From an uncultured Lachnospiraceae bacterium (lineage in GTDB: Bacteria > Bacillota > Clostridia > Lachnospirales > Lachnospiraceae): a DNA stretch of 5,052 bases. The stretch spans positions 1 through 5,052 of the forward strand of contig CATZPU010000114.1 in NCBI GenBank assembly GCA_958422845.1, in the 5' to 3' direction. A program made the translations under genes and the position numbers. Shown here in pieces: positions 1 to 5,027 of this stretch; the first letter of the stretch is position 1, and every line of letters starts with the position of its first letter. Below the pieces are notes generated by a model. That model saw nothing but the letters and a program-made list of their open reading frames with translations, did no database searches and had not been told where the DNA came from.

Positions 1-1074
1 AGAAAGCTGACCTGCCGCCCGCTCTGCCATCTTGGGCATCTCAAGCTTCTGATACTTCGGGAACTTCCCGTCTACCGATGCAGGAATATCTTCTTCTGCC
101 TCGTGCTCGCGCTTTACTACGCCTGAAATGATCCTGCGCATACTCTTTGCAAGCTCTACCTGAAGTTCTTCCGGATCGTCAGCTACCGTTTTCTGCGCCT
201 GCGGCGCCTCCTGAAGCGTATCCTGAACAGCCGGACCAAACAGCTTCGTCTTCTCTATTTCTTTCGGCTCTTCGACAGGCAGCTCTCCCGCCTCGTCAAG
301 CTGCGCCTTGTGCGCTGTCACCGAATCGGCGATCTCCTTTTCTGTCTGAGCGATAATGGATTCTGCGATCACCTCTCCGTCCGTGTTCGGAACGTCTTTG
401 AGCACGCTTTCCTCCTGCACCTCTTCTTCGGCAGTTTCCTCGATCTCAGCCGCTGCCGCCTCCCGCATCTCATCCTCATAGATCTGCTGCTGCTTCGGCG
501 TAAGCGCCGCGTACCGCATCTTAAGCTCAAGCGCTTTGCGCACATACTTACCGCTGTGGAACCAGAGCACGAGATCATCGCATGCTGCCAGACATTTCTG
601 CATCTGTCCCGTCTGCTGATACAGCGTCGCAAGCTCATACGCCCAGCGCTCCGTATACTCCTGACCGAGATATTCCTCCAGAATCGCGATCAATTCCTCC
701 GGCTGACTTCCGCGGCCTTTATATATCTTATACTTCAAAATATAACGGTTATTATCATGCGGCGCAGCCTGCACGTACTCCGAATAATATTCGATCGCCT
801 CATCATACTGTCCAAGAGCCGTCGTCACCTCCACGAGACGGTACAAAACCGTCCTGCCCACGGGAGAGCGCCTGTAAGCCCTCTGCAGCAGCGTCTTACT
901 GTCTGCAAGTCTCCCTGCCGCCTCATATATCTCACTGATCAGACACAGCGTACGGATATTTCTGACACGCTTCCAGTCGATCGTATCAGCCAGATTCGCC
1001 GCTTCCTGATAATCCCCCTGATCTACCAGCTTATCGATTTCCTCCAGCTTGAGATTATATTCATATTTATCCAC
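1..1074 (-). CDS. TPR-repeat protein with acidic C-terminal region, 3' end outside the window
   Basis: The minus strand is open from 1074 to the window edge (358 codons, no stop). The protein begins MDKYEYNLKLEEIDKLVDQG. Residues 1-190 or so read as consecutive helix-turn-helix TPR units: 15-30 'LVDQGDYQEAANLADT', 45-70 'LISEIYEAAGRLADSKTLLQ', 78-104 with 'ALGQYDEAIEYYSEYVQAAP', and 146-170 with 'ELATLYQQTGQMQKCLAACD'. Residues 200-300 are Glu/Ala-rich and probably disordered, followed by a mixed region (305-358) containing 'LAKSMRRIISGVVKRE'. No signal peptide or membrane segment is visible, so it is probably cytosolic. From memory, TPR proteins with this type of N-terminus are common in Lachnospiraceae, but their role is not known to me. 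The start is GTG. The frame has a TAA upstream (6 codons before an earlier GTG at 1083) and no ATG. The GTG at 1074 has the better-spaced SD. It is divergent from the transferase gene and has its own promoter. Confidence 0.85.
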   Translation of the reverse strand, partial: MDKYEYNLKLEEIDKLVDQGDYQEAANLADTIDWKRVRNIRTLCLISEIYEAAGRLADSKTLLQRAYRRSPVGRTVLYRLVEVTTALGQYDEAIEYYSEYVQAAPHDNNRYILKYKIYKGRGSQPEELIAILEEYLGQEYTERWAYELATLYQQTGQMQKCLAACDDLVLWFHSGKYVRKALELKMRYAALTPKQQQIYEDEMREAAAAEIEETAEEEVQEESVLKDVPNTDGEVIAESIIAQTEKEIADSVTAHKAQLDEAGELPVEEPKEIEKTKLFGPAVQDTLQEAPQAQKTVADDPEELQVELAKSMRRIISGVVKREHEAEEDIPASVDGKFPKYQKLEMPKMAERAAGQLS

Positions 1075-1080
1075 TTCATC

Positions 1081-1086
1081 CACCTC
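1081..1086 (-). promoter_or_regulatory. Shine-Dalgarno GAGGTG that sets the GTG start
   Basis: On the minus strand GAGGTG lies 6 nt before the GTG at 1074-1072 (spacer GATGAA). This is ideal SD spacing. The in-frame GTG inside this motif (1083-1081) has no comparable SD of its own, and no ATG exists between the upstream in-frame TAA and residue 1, so GTG at 1074 is preferred. Confidence 0.6.
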
Positions 1087-1093
1087 ATCGTCT

Positions 1094-1120
1094 TTGCTTC
1101 TATATTAACGTTGCTTCTAT
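1094..1120. repeat. 10-bp direct repeat TTGCTTCTAT in the TPR gene leader
   Basis: TTGCTTCTAT occurs at 1094-1103 and again, identically, at 1111-1120, a 17-bp period (under two helical turns). Both copies lie in the predicted 5' untranslated leader of the TPR gene, upstream of its SD. They could be a tandem protein-binding site or chance similarity in AT-rich DNA. Only the repetition itself is certain. Confidence 0.35.
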
Positions 1121-1132
1121 TTAAAATATATT

Positions 1133-1145
1133 ATATACAGTATAT
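1133..1145. promoter_or_regulatory. Palindrome ATATAC-A-GTATAT at the TPR gene start site (possible operator)
   Basis: A perfect 6-bp inverted repeat around one central base sits immediately downstream of the predicted minus-strand transcription start (about 1146). That is a usual place for a repressor operator. The sequence is all A/T apart from one G/C pair per arm, so chance occurrence is quite possible. Confidence 0.2.
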
Positions 1146-1152
1146 TTTTCTT

Positions 1153-1181
1153 AGTGTATCATACCTGTTTTTCCTTGTCAA
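1153..1181 (-). promoter_or_regulatory. Sigma-A-type promoter for the TPR gene
   Basis: Read on the minus strand: -35 TTGACA (1181-1176, perfect consensus), 17-bp spacer, -10 TACACT (1158-1153) preceded by a TG extended -10 element. Transcription should start near 1146, giving a leader of about 70 nt before the GTG start. Confidence 0.65.
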
Positions 1182-1249
1182 AAACAACTGTCATATTTTT
1201 ATGGAAAATGCCCGAACTACGCATATTCTGTCGTATTTTTACAAAGGTA

Positions 1250-1278
1250 TTGCGACCAAATTGTAAAAATGCTATAGT
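1250..1278 (+). promoter_or_regulatory. Sigma-A-type promoter for the glycerophosphotransferase gene
   Basis: -35 TTGCGA (1250-1255), 17-bp spacer, -10 TATAGT (1273-1278) with an extended -10 TG at 1270-1271. Transcription would start near 1285, leaving a leader of about 50 nt. It is back-to-back with the divergent TPR promoter, with 68 bp between the two -35 elements. Confidence 0.65.
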
Positions 1279-1301
1279 AGCGTCAGATAAGTATATTATT
1301 A

Positions 1302-1319
1302 TGGCAGCAAGCGCTGCCA
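1302..1319 (+). other. Leader hairpin directly upstream of the ribosome binding site
   Basis: TGGCAGC-AAGC-GCTGCCA forms a perfect 7-bp, GC-rich stem with a 4-nt loop. It ends at the first base of the SD-like AGAAAGG (1319-1325). No T-run follows, so it is not an intrinsic terminator. It could stabilise the 5' end or affect ribosome access. Its effect is unknown. Confidence 0.4.
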
Positions 1320-1334
1320 GAAAGGTTTTCATCT

Positions 1335-3986
1335 ATGAGCAATTACGATATTACTGTCATATACGCAAGGCACAACGAAGAGAACGACGCACCGAAGCCG
1401 TTCCCCCGTCAGACATATCCTGCCGAAAAAATACAGGTCATCTCTGTCTGGGAGGAGGATTTTGTATATACAAGACGCGATTCGTTAAAAGCGCTTTCCA
1501 AAGCGGCAGGAAGCTTTACGATCCTGCTCGATGAGGAAGACGAATTTGACGAAAATTTTCTGAAAAACATGATACAGGGCGCAAAAGCAGCGGGAATGGC
1601 ATTCTCCATGTCGGCGCAGATCTTCCCGCGCGTAAAGAGACTCGTACAGTATTTCTCGCCAAAAGAACCGGTCGATATGACGGTCGACATCCGAAAAGAT
1701 CTGACCGTCTTTCCGATGGAGCTGCACGGTCTGATGTTTCCGACGGCTGCCCTTTTAGACGCCGCAGCAAAATACCTGACTGCACCTGAGCCGGAGAAAC
1801 AGATACTTTTATATCTGCTTGAACAGACTCCTCTGTTTCGCTTTATCGGTACGTCTCTGCTTTCCTACGGCGTACCGCGCGAATGCGATCCGGAATACGA
1901 TCTGCGCTGCCTGACGCATGAATGGTATTACGAACCGTTCGAGCAGTTTCTCCTGCCCGCGTTAAAGCGCGCCGCAAACGATCCTGATACTGAGGCAGCC
2001 GCAAAGACCGATGAGCCGTCGTATAAGAATACGGCAAAAATAATACAGGCAATGGCGCTTCACATGATGAACGCCCGACTTTTTGCAAATGCAGACAATC
2101 GCAACAAGCATATTCTTGAACCTGAGGAAGTCGCTCCATACTGCGGATTTTACACAAATATCCTTTCGTATATCGAAACGCAGATCATCCTGTGTCCCGA
2201 TGAAAAATGCCTTCCGGCAGCCTCGACCCCTCAGAGAAAGCTGTTCCTTGTGCGTCTGAAAAAAAACGACTTTTCGTACTATCCTGACTTAAAATGTACG
2301 GACAGCCGTGCGCTTCTGCTGTGTGATAATGTTGAATTTTGTGACTTTTCACAGATTCCGCTGCGCCTGATCCAGCTTGACTACGTAAACGGAAAGCTTG
2401 AGGCGGACGGCGCATATCTTGATTTTCTTTCTCAGGATGCCGCTGTTTCTGCAAAGTTTGACGATAACTATTACGCACTGACGATCAACCAGCGTTACTC
2501 TATGACAAAGTATTTCGGCGTGACTGCATTTCGCATGAAAACCTTCCATGTCTCCATTCCGGTAGAGGAGACCGACCGGCCGAGACTCCTGCAGTTCGTA
2601 CTGAGATCCCAAGAGCATGAGTACGTACTCGACTACGCCTTTCCTTCACAGGGCAGCCGTTTCGCAAAAGATTTCGGATATGCCTACTGGCGCTTCGGAC
2701 GTTATCTGTCCTATTGGCAAAAGGACGGCATTCATGTGATCCCGTCGAAAAAACTGACTGTGCTGAAAAAAGAAGCCGCTCTGTGGCTTCAGATGTGGAA
2801 AAAGAAAAACGGTTTTTACCGCCGTCAGCTTCCGACGAAGATCGTCAATTTCCTGCTGCGCCCGTATTTCTCACGCCGCAAGATATGGCTGTTCCTCGAC
2901 AAAATATATAAAGGCGGGGATTCCTCGGAGTATATGTACCGATATTGCCTGAAACAAAACGACGGTATCAAAAAATATTATCTGCTCGATAAGTCGTCCG
3001 CAGATTACGCAAGAATGCGCCGCGAGGGATACAAGCCGCTTGTTCGCGGCACCTTAAAGCACCGTCTCGTCTTTCTGAATGCGGATATGGTAATTGCTTC
3101 AAATTCAACAGTCTTTGCTTTCAACGACTATGCGTTTGACAATTCACTGCCAATCCGCGGAGACGTTCACTTTGATGTTGCCTGCGTACAGCACGGTATG
3201 TCCGTACAGAAGATCGCGATCGCCCAGAACCGCCTGCGCGACAATACGAGACTGTATTTTTGCGCTTCCAAGTATGAGATCGCAAATCTCTCGAAGCCGG
3301 TCTACGATTACGTCGGCTACGACGCGCTAAAACTCACCGGAGTTCCGCGCTACGACGGGCTCGTAAACCGCGCGCAGAAGATCATCGTGATCTCACCGAC
3401 ATGGCGTATGCAGTCGGCGCTTCCCGTAACCAGAAGCGAGGGCGTTTCCCGCGACTTCAATCCGCACTTTAAGGAGACGAATTATTTCAAGGTATACAAC
3501 AGCCTGATCAACGATCCGCGGCTGCTCGACGCCGCGCGGCGCTACGGTTACCGCATCCAGTACGTGCTCCATCCCATCGTCAGTCCGCAGCACGATGATT
3601 TTGACAAAAACGATGTCGTAGAGATCATTCCGTCCATCGGCGATATGAGCTACGAAAAGATCTTCTGCGAAGGAGCCCTGATGGTGACGGACTTTTCCGG
3701 CGTGCAGTTTGACTTCGCCTACATGAGAAAGCCCGTGATCTACCTGCACCATCACGACATCCCGCAGCACTATGAGGAAGGCACTTTCTTCTACGATACC
3801 ATGGGCTTCGGCGAGATCTGCCATACAAATGACGAGCTGATCGACGTTCTCTGCCGCTACATGGAAAATGACTGCAAGATGCCCGATCTGTATCGCAGGC
3901 GAGCAGATGATTTCTTTGAATACTCAGACAACAATAACTGCGCAAGGATCTATCCGATCATGCTGGAGCATGAGAAGAACCGCTGA
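1335..3986 (+). CDS. CDP-glycerol (polyol) glycerophosphotransferase with GT2-like N-terminal region
   Basis: The 883-residue product is related to TagF/TarL-type enzymes, which move glycerol-phosphate (or ribitol-phosphate) from a CDP donor onto a growing teichoic-acid or capsule-like polymer at the cytoplasmic membrane face. The C-terminal Glyphos_transf domain (about 515-870) is complete: 'RRKIWLFLDKIYKGGDSSEY' (514-533), 'VQHG' with His620, 'TGVPRYDGL' (668-676), 'SPTWR' (687-691), 'YVLHP' with His746, 'TDFSGVQFDFAYMRKPVIYL' (785-804). The two His are at positions corresponding to the catalytic pair known in TagF. Residues 1-140 or so look like a degenerate GT2 glycosyltransferase ('ITVIYARHNEEN', 'GSFTILLDEEDEFDENFL'). 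Residues 300-480 are aromatic-rich and probably a beta-sandwich of the kind seen in teichoic-acid enzymes. There is no membrane segment; basic/aromatic stretches (486-515) may bind membrane. ATG at 1335 has AGAAAGG 9 nt upstream. It is monocistronic, with its own promoter and terminator. Donor and acceptor specificity cannot be read from sequence. Confidence 0.93.
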   Translation: MSNYDITVIYARHNEENDAPKPFPRQTYPAEKIQVISVWEEDFVYTRRDSLKALSKAAGSFTILLDEEDEFDENFLKNMIQGAKAAGMAFSMSAQIFPRVKRLVQYFSPKEPVDMTVDIRKDLTVFPMELHGLMFPTAALLDAAAKYLTAPEPEKQILLYLLEQTPLFRFIGTSLLSYGVPRECDPEYDLRCLTHEWYYEPFEQFLLPALKRAANDPDTEAAAKTDEPSYKNTAKIIQAMALHMMNARLFANADNRNKHILEPEEVAPYCGFYTNILSYIETQIILCPDEKCLPAASTPQRKLFLVRLKKNDFSYYPDLKCTDSRALLLCDNVEFCDFSQIPLRLIQLDYVNGKLEADGAYLDFLSQDAAVSAKFDDNYYALTINQRYSMTKYFGVTAFRMKTFHVSIPVEETDRPRLLQFVLRSQEHEYVLDYAFPSQGSRFAKDFGYAYWRFGRYLSYWQKDGIHVIPSKKLTVLKKEAALWLQMWKKKNGFYRRQLPTKIVNFLLRPYFSRRKIWLFLDKIYKGGDSSEYMYRYCLKQNDGIKKYYLLDKSSADYARMRREGYKPLVRGTLKHRLVFLNADMVIASNSTVFAFNDYAFDNSLPIRGDVHFDVACVQHGMSVQKIAIAQNRLRDNTRLYFCASKYEIANLSKPVYDYVGYDALKLTGVPRYDGLVNRAQKIIVISPTWRMQSALPVTRSEGVSRDFNPHFKETNYFKVYNSLINDPRLLDAARRYGYRIQYVLHPIVSPQHDDFDKNDVVEIIPSIGDMSYEKIFCEGALMVTDFSGVQFDFAYMRKPVIYLHHHDIPQHYEEGTFFYDTMGFGEICHTNDELIDVLCRYMENDCKMPDLYRRRADDFFEYSDNNNCARIYPIMLEHEKNR

Positions 3987-4026
3987 CAAAAACCGCATGC
4001 AACGAATAACTGTTTTCACATTAAGA

Positions 4027-4064
4027 CAGCGGGTGTTGTGCTTTACAACATCCGCTGCTTTTAT
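4027..4064 (+). terminator. Rho-independent terminator of the glycerophosphotransferase gene
   Basis: A 13-bp stem, CAGCGGGTGTTGT (4027-4039) with ACAACATCCGCTG (4045-4057), contains one G-U pair and a 5-nt loop GCTTT. It is followed by CTTTTAT. It starts 40 nt after the TGA. On the minus strand the tail is only TCTT, so termination of the convergent transcript here would be weak. Confidence 0.85.
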
Positions 4065-4175
4065 ATGTCCGTATTCAATTTTATTTTTAAATAAAGCGAT
4101 CTGTTAATCGGAGAGTTCTTTTCCTGTTTTATTTATAAAAAGTATCGTCCGTTTCTTTACACGTATTTTCCTTAT

Positions 4176-4197
4176 TATAAACCATGCGACGTTTATA
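4176..4197 (-). other. 7-bp hairpin near the 3' part of the RNA candidate
   Basis: TATAAAC (4176-4182) and GTTTATA (4191-4197) are perfect complements around the 8-nt loop CATGCGAC. This is the left-most convincing hairpin in the series. Confidence 0.3.
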
Positions 4198-4313
4198 TCA
4201 ATTCTTCTTTTGTCAGATATTGGAAATCCCATGTGCTTTCTGATATATTCAAAAATATAAAGTTCTTCCCAGCTTCTAAAGCGTCTGTTTCATCTACCGA
4301 TAATCGTTCATAA

Positions 4314-4339
4314 CATATATCTGCATCTACAGATACATA
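4314..4339 (-). other. 10-bp hairpin with 6-nt loop
   Basis: Arms 4314-4323 and 4330-4339 pair over 10 positions in the minus-strand RNA: UAUGUAUCUG with CAGAUAUAUG, of which two are G-U pairs. The loop is UAGAUG. It is one of the longer uninterrupted stems in the region. Confidence 0.45.
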
Positions 4340-4384
4340 CCATAATATCTATTCAGTACACTTTAAATTTTTGTATATCAGAAT

Positions 4385-4423
4385 CCTGAAACCCCTGTCT
4401 CGCTGACAGCCTTTTGATTTCGG
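4385..4423 (-). other. Tiered GC-containing hairpin
   Basis: In minus-strand RNA, CUGUC/GACAG (4405-4409 with 4395-4399) caps an internal loop and a lower stem GAAAUC/GGUUUC (4416-4421 with 4388-4393). A bulged A (4387) then separates a final CC/GG pair. The total is 13 pairs in three tiers. No T-run follows, so it does not look like a terminator on the minus strand. Confidence 0.45.
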
Positions 4424-4456
4424 TTTTCCTTCTTTTATTTGCCTTTTCTTTCTCTT

Positions 4457-4487
4457 TGATCATCTTTTGTGTTACTGCTTATGATCA
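4457..4487 (-). other. 7-bp hairpin TGATCAT/ATGATCA
   Basis: Perfectly complementary arms at 4457-4463 and 4481-4487 enclose a 17-nt A-rich loop (in RNA sense). A second partly overlapping GATCA/TGATC dyad lies just beside it at 4483-4494, so alternative pairings exist. Confidence 0.35.
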
Positions 4488-4500
4488 CATGATCCGATAC

Positions 4501-4535
4501 TTCATATATGAAATAATTAACTGCTGTAATTATTT
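4501..4535 (-). other. 9-bp hairpin next to a 12-bp palindrome
   Basis: AAATAATTA (4511-4519) and TAATTATTT (4527-4535) are perfect 9-bp arms with a 7-nt loop. The adjoining TTCATATATGAA (4501-4512) is a perfect 12-bp palindrome that overlaps the arm by two bases. Both are very A/T-rich, which lowers their weight. Confidence 0.35.
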
Positions 4536-4559
4536 TTTGCTTGTCTGGTATGATTACTC

Positions 4560-4592
4560 ATTCTCCGATACATTCGATATCTCCTAAAGAAT
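4560..4592 (-). other. Nested hairpin with internal loop
   Basis: In minus-strand RNA, AUUCUUU (4592-4586) pairs with GGAGAAU (4566-4560), and the inner GAUAU (4581-4577) pairs with GUAUC (4571-4567) around loop CGAAU. A four-base one-sided bulge AGGA separates the tiers. The inner and outer stems join directly on the 3' side. Confidence 0.4.
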
Positions 4593-4658
4593 TATCAGAT
4601 GTACTTCTGTGTATACTTCGACGTATACTTTAATTTTCATCATATGTATCTTATTTTG

Positions 4659-4692
4659 TGATCCAGTGTATCCGTTCTGTACTGTATGATCA
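4659..4692 (-). other. 9-bp hairpin with a 3-nt bulge
   Basis: In minus-strand RNA, UGAUC-(AUA)-CAGU (4692-4681) pairs with ACUG-GAUCA (4667-4659). This gives nine Watson-Crick pairs, one AUA bulge and a 13-nt loop that includes GGAUA. It is one of the better individual helices because the bulge is flanked by 5 and 4 perfect pairs. Confidence 0.45.
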
Positions 4693-4708
4693 AATAATCA
4701 AGGCATCT

Positions 4709-4729
4709 GACTTTACGAACCTGCGAGTC
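4709..4729 (-). other. 6-bp hairpin with a 3-nt UAA bulge
   Basis: In minus-strand RNA, GACU-CG (4729-4724), loop CAGGUU, then CG-(UAA)-AGUC (4717-4709). It mirrors the neighbouring 4659-4692 hairpin in having a single 3-nt bulge on one side. Confidence 0.35.
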
Positions 4730-4764
4730 CGTCATTCTCCTTTTCTACCTTTTGGATAAATGTG

Positions 4765-4975
4765 CTCTATCAGCAGATTCTGTATCTCTCCAATTCATCG
4801 TTCTTTTTCGATTAGGCTTGAATCAATTCTGATAGAGGTCTTTTTTACAGGAAACATTTACCCTGCCGCATGTATTAGAATAAAAATGCGACACTGACAC
4901 TATATCCATGGGCATCGACCTCCGTTCCTTACTAACTAATCATTGTCTATAGGTTAATCTTTAATCTATAGGAAC
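4765..4975 (-). other. 5' structured domain: abutting long-range helices
   Basis: In minus-strand RNA order: helix 1 GUUCCU/AGGAAC (4975-4970 with 4929-4924). Helix 2 GGAGGUC/GACCUCU (4923-4917 with 4840-4834), starting at the very next base. Inside helix 2, UGCCC/GGGUA (4914-4910 with 4863-4859) and UGUCGCAU/AUGCGGCA (4893-4886 with 4871-4864), whose 3' arms are contiguous. Helix 3 CUCUAUCAG/CUGAUAGAG (4837-4829 with 4773-4765), 9 perfect pairs, enclosing GAUUC/GAAUC (4824-4820 with 4780-4776) and AUCG/CGAU (4812-4809 with 4800-4797). Helices 2 and 3 share bases 4834-4837, so they either split that strand or are alternatives. Confidence 0.5.
4823..4909 (-). CDS. Possible 28-codon peptide at the 5' end of the minus-strand transcript
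   Basis: ATG at 4909 is preceded by a perfect GGAGGT (4923-4918) with an 8-nt spacer. The peptide begins MDIVSVSHFYSNTCGR and ends in KKDLYQN before TGA (4825-4823). It has no signal peptide, membrane helix or family that I recognise. The SD is excellent, but it lies inside a predicted helix (4917-4923 with 4834-4840) whose other arm is within the reading frame near its end. It may therefore be a regulated leader peptide, a stand-alone small protein, the intact start of a decayed gene, or a coincidence inside a structured RNA. Only the SD, start and frame are seen directly. Confidence 0.25.
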   Translation of the reverse strand: MDIVSVSHFYSNTCGRVNVSCKKDLYQN

Positions 4976-4990
4976 AACAACTGTTTGTTG
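4975..4990. promoter_or_regulatory. Dyad CAACAA-CTGT-TTGTTG at the RNA start site
   Basis: Perfect 6-bp inverted arms with a 4-bp centre begin 2 bp inside the predicted minus-strand transcript (start about 4992). It could be a repressor operator overlapping the initial transcribed region, or the first hairpin of the RNA, where it would abut helix 1 at 4975. Confidence 0.3.
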
Positions 4991-4998
4991 ATAACCGT

Positions 4999-5027
4999 AT
5001 AATAGCAGATATGCTTTAATTTGTCAA
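4999..5027 (-). promoter_or_regulatory. Strong sigma-A promoter driving leftward transcription of the ORF-poor region
   Basis: On the minus strand: -35 TTGACA (5027-5022, perfect), 17-bp spacer, TGC extended -10, then TATTAT (5004-4999, 5 of 6 consensus). This is the best promoter in the window. The predicted start is about 4992. The 25 bases to its right (5028-5052) show nothing I can interpret. Confidence 0.8.

Larger units (their letters stand above)
4087..4992 (-). ncRNA. Candidate large structured RNA (or structured leader), family unknown
   Basis: This stretch holds no open frame of useful length on either strand, yet a near-consensus promoter at 4999-5027 should transcribe it leftward from about 4992. 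The predicted RNA is A-rich and contains a dense succession of self-complementary segments. There are abutting helices at 4765-4990, bulged hairpins at 4709-4729 and 4659-4692, a 6-bp hairpin with GTATAC arms at 4611-4628, a two-tier hairpin at 4560-4592, and further hairpins at 4511-4535, 4457-4487, 4385-4423, 4314-4339, 4244-4259 and 4176-4197. Large ornate RNA classes of Firmicutes (ROOL, GOLLD, OLE, HEARO) are the type of object this resembles in size and style, but I recognise no family signature. The 3' end is not defined: I see no good minus-strand terminator, so the left limit is nominal. AT-rich DNA yields chance hairpins, and a decayed gene is the main alternative. Confidence 0.5.

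Noticed and set aside
310..1266. 318-codon plus-strand open frame
   Set aside because: It is the antisense shadow of the TPR gene. The minus-strand reading gives clear TPR units and a good promoter and SD, while the plus product is Leu/Ile/Arg-rich with no family features and continues across the intergenic region.
1154..1534. 126-codon plus-strand open frame overlapping the transferase start
   Set aside because: It spans the intergenic promoters and overlaps the transferase in another frame. It has no SD at its ATG and no recognisable protein features.
3393..3824. 143-codon minus-strand open frame inside the transferase gene
   Set aside because: Antisense shadow of the conserved Glyphos_transf domain, whose motifs are all in the plus frame.
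4079..4096. TTTATTT-TT-AAATAAA palindrome as terminator or operator
   Set aside because: Entirely A/T, with a loop of only two bases; easily expected by chance in this composition.
4395..4415. Plus-strand hairpin CTGTC-TCGCT-GACAG followed by CCTTTT, as a terminator
   Set aside because: Stem of only 5 bp and a short interrupted T-run, and no plus-strand gene needs it because the strong terminator at 4027-4064 lies upstream.
4709..4729. GCAGGTTCG resembling a tRNA T-loop on the minus strand
   Set aside because: No T-arm with matching 5-bp stem, no acceptor, D or anticodon arms around it. It fits better as a bulged hairpin in the larger RNA candidate.
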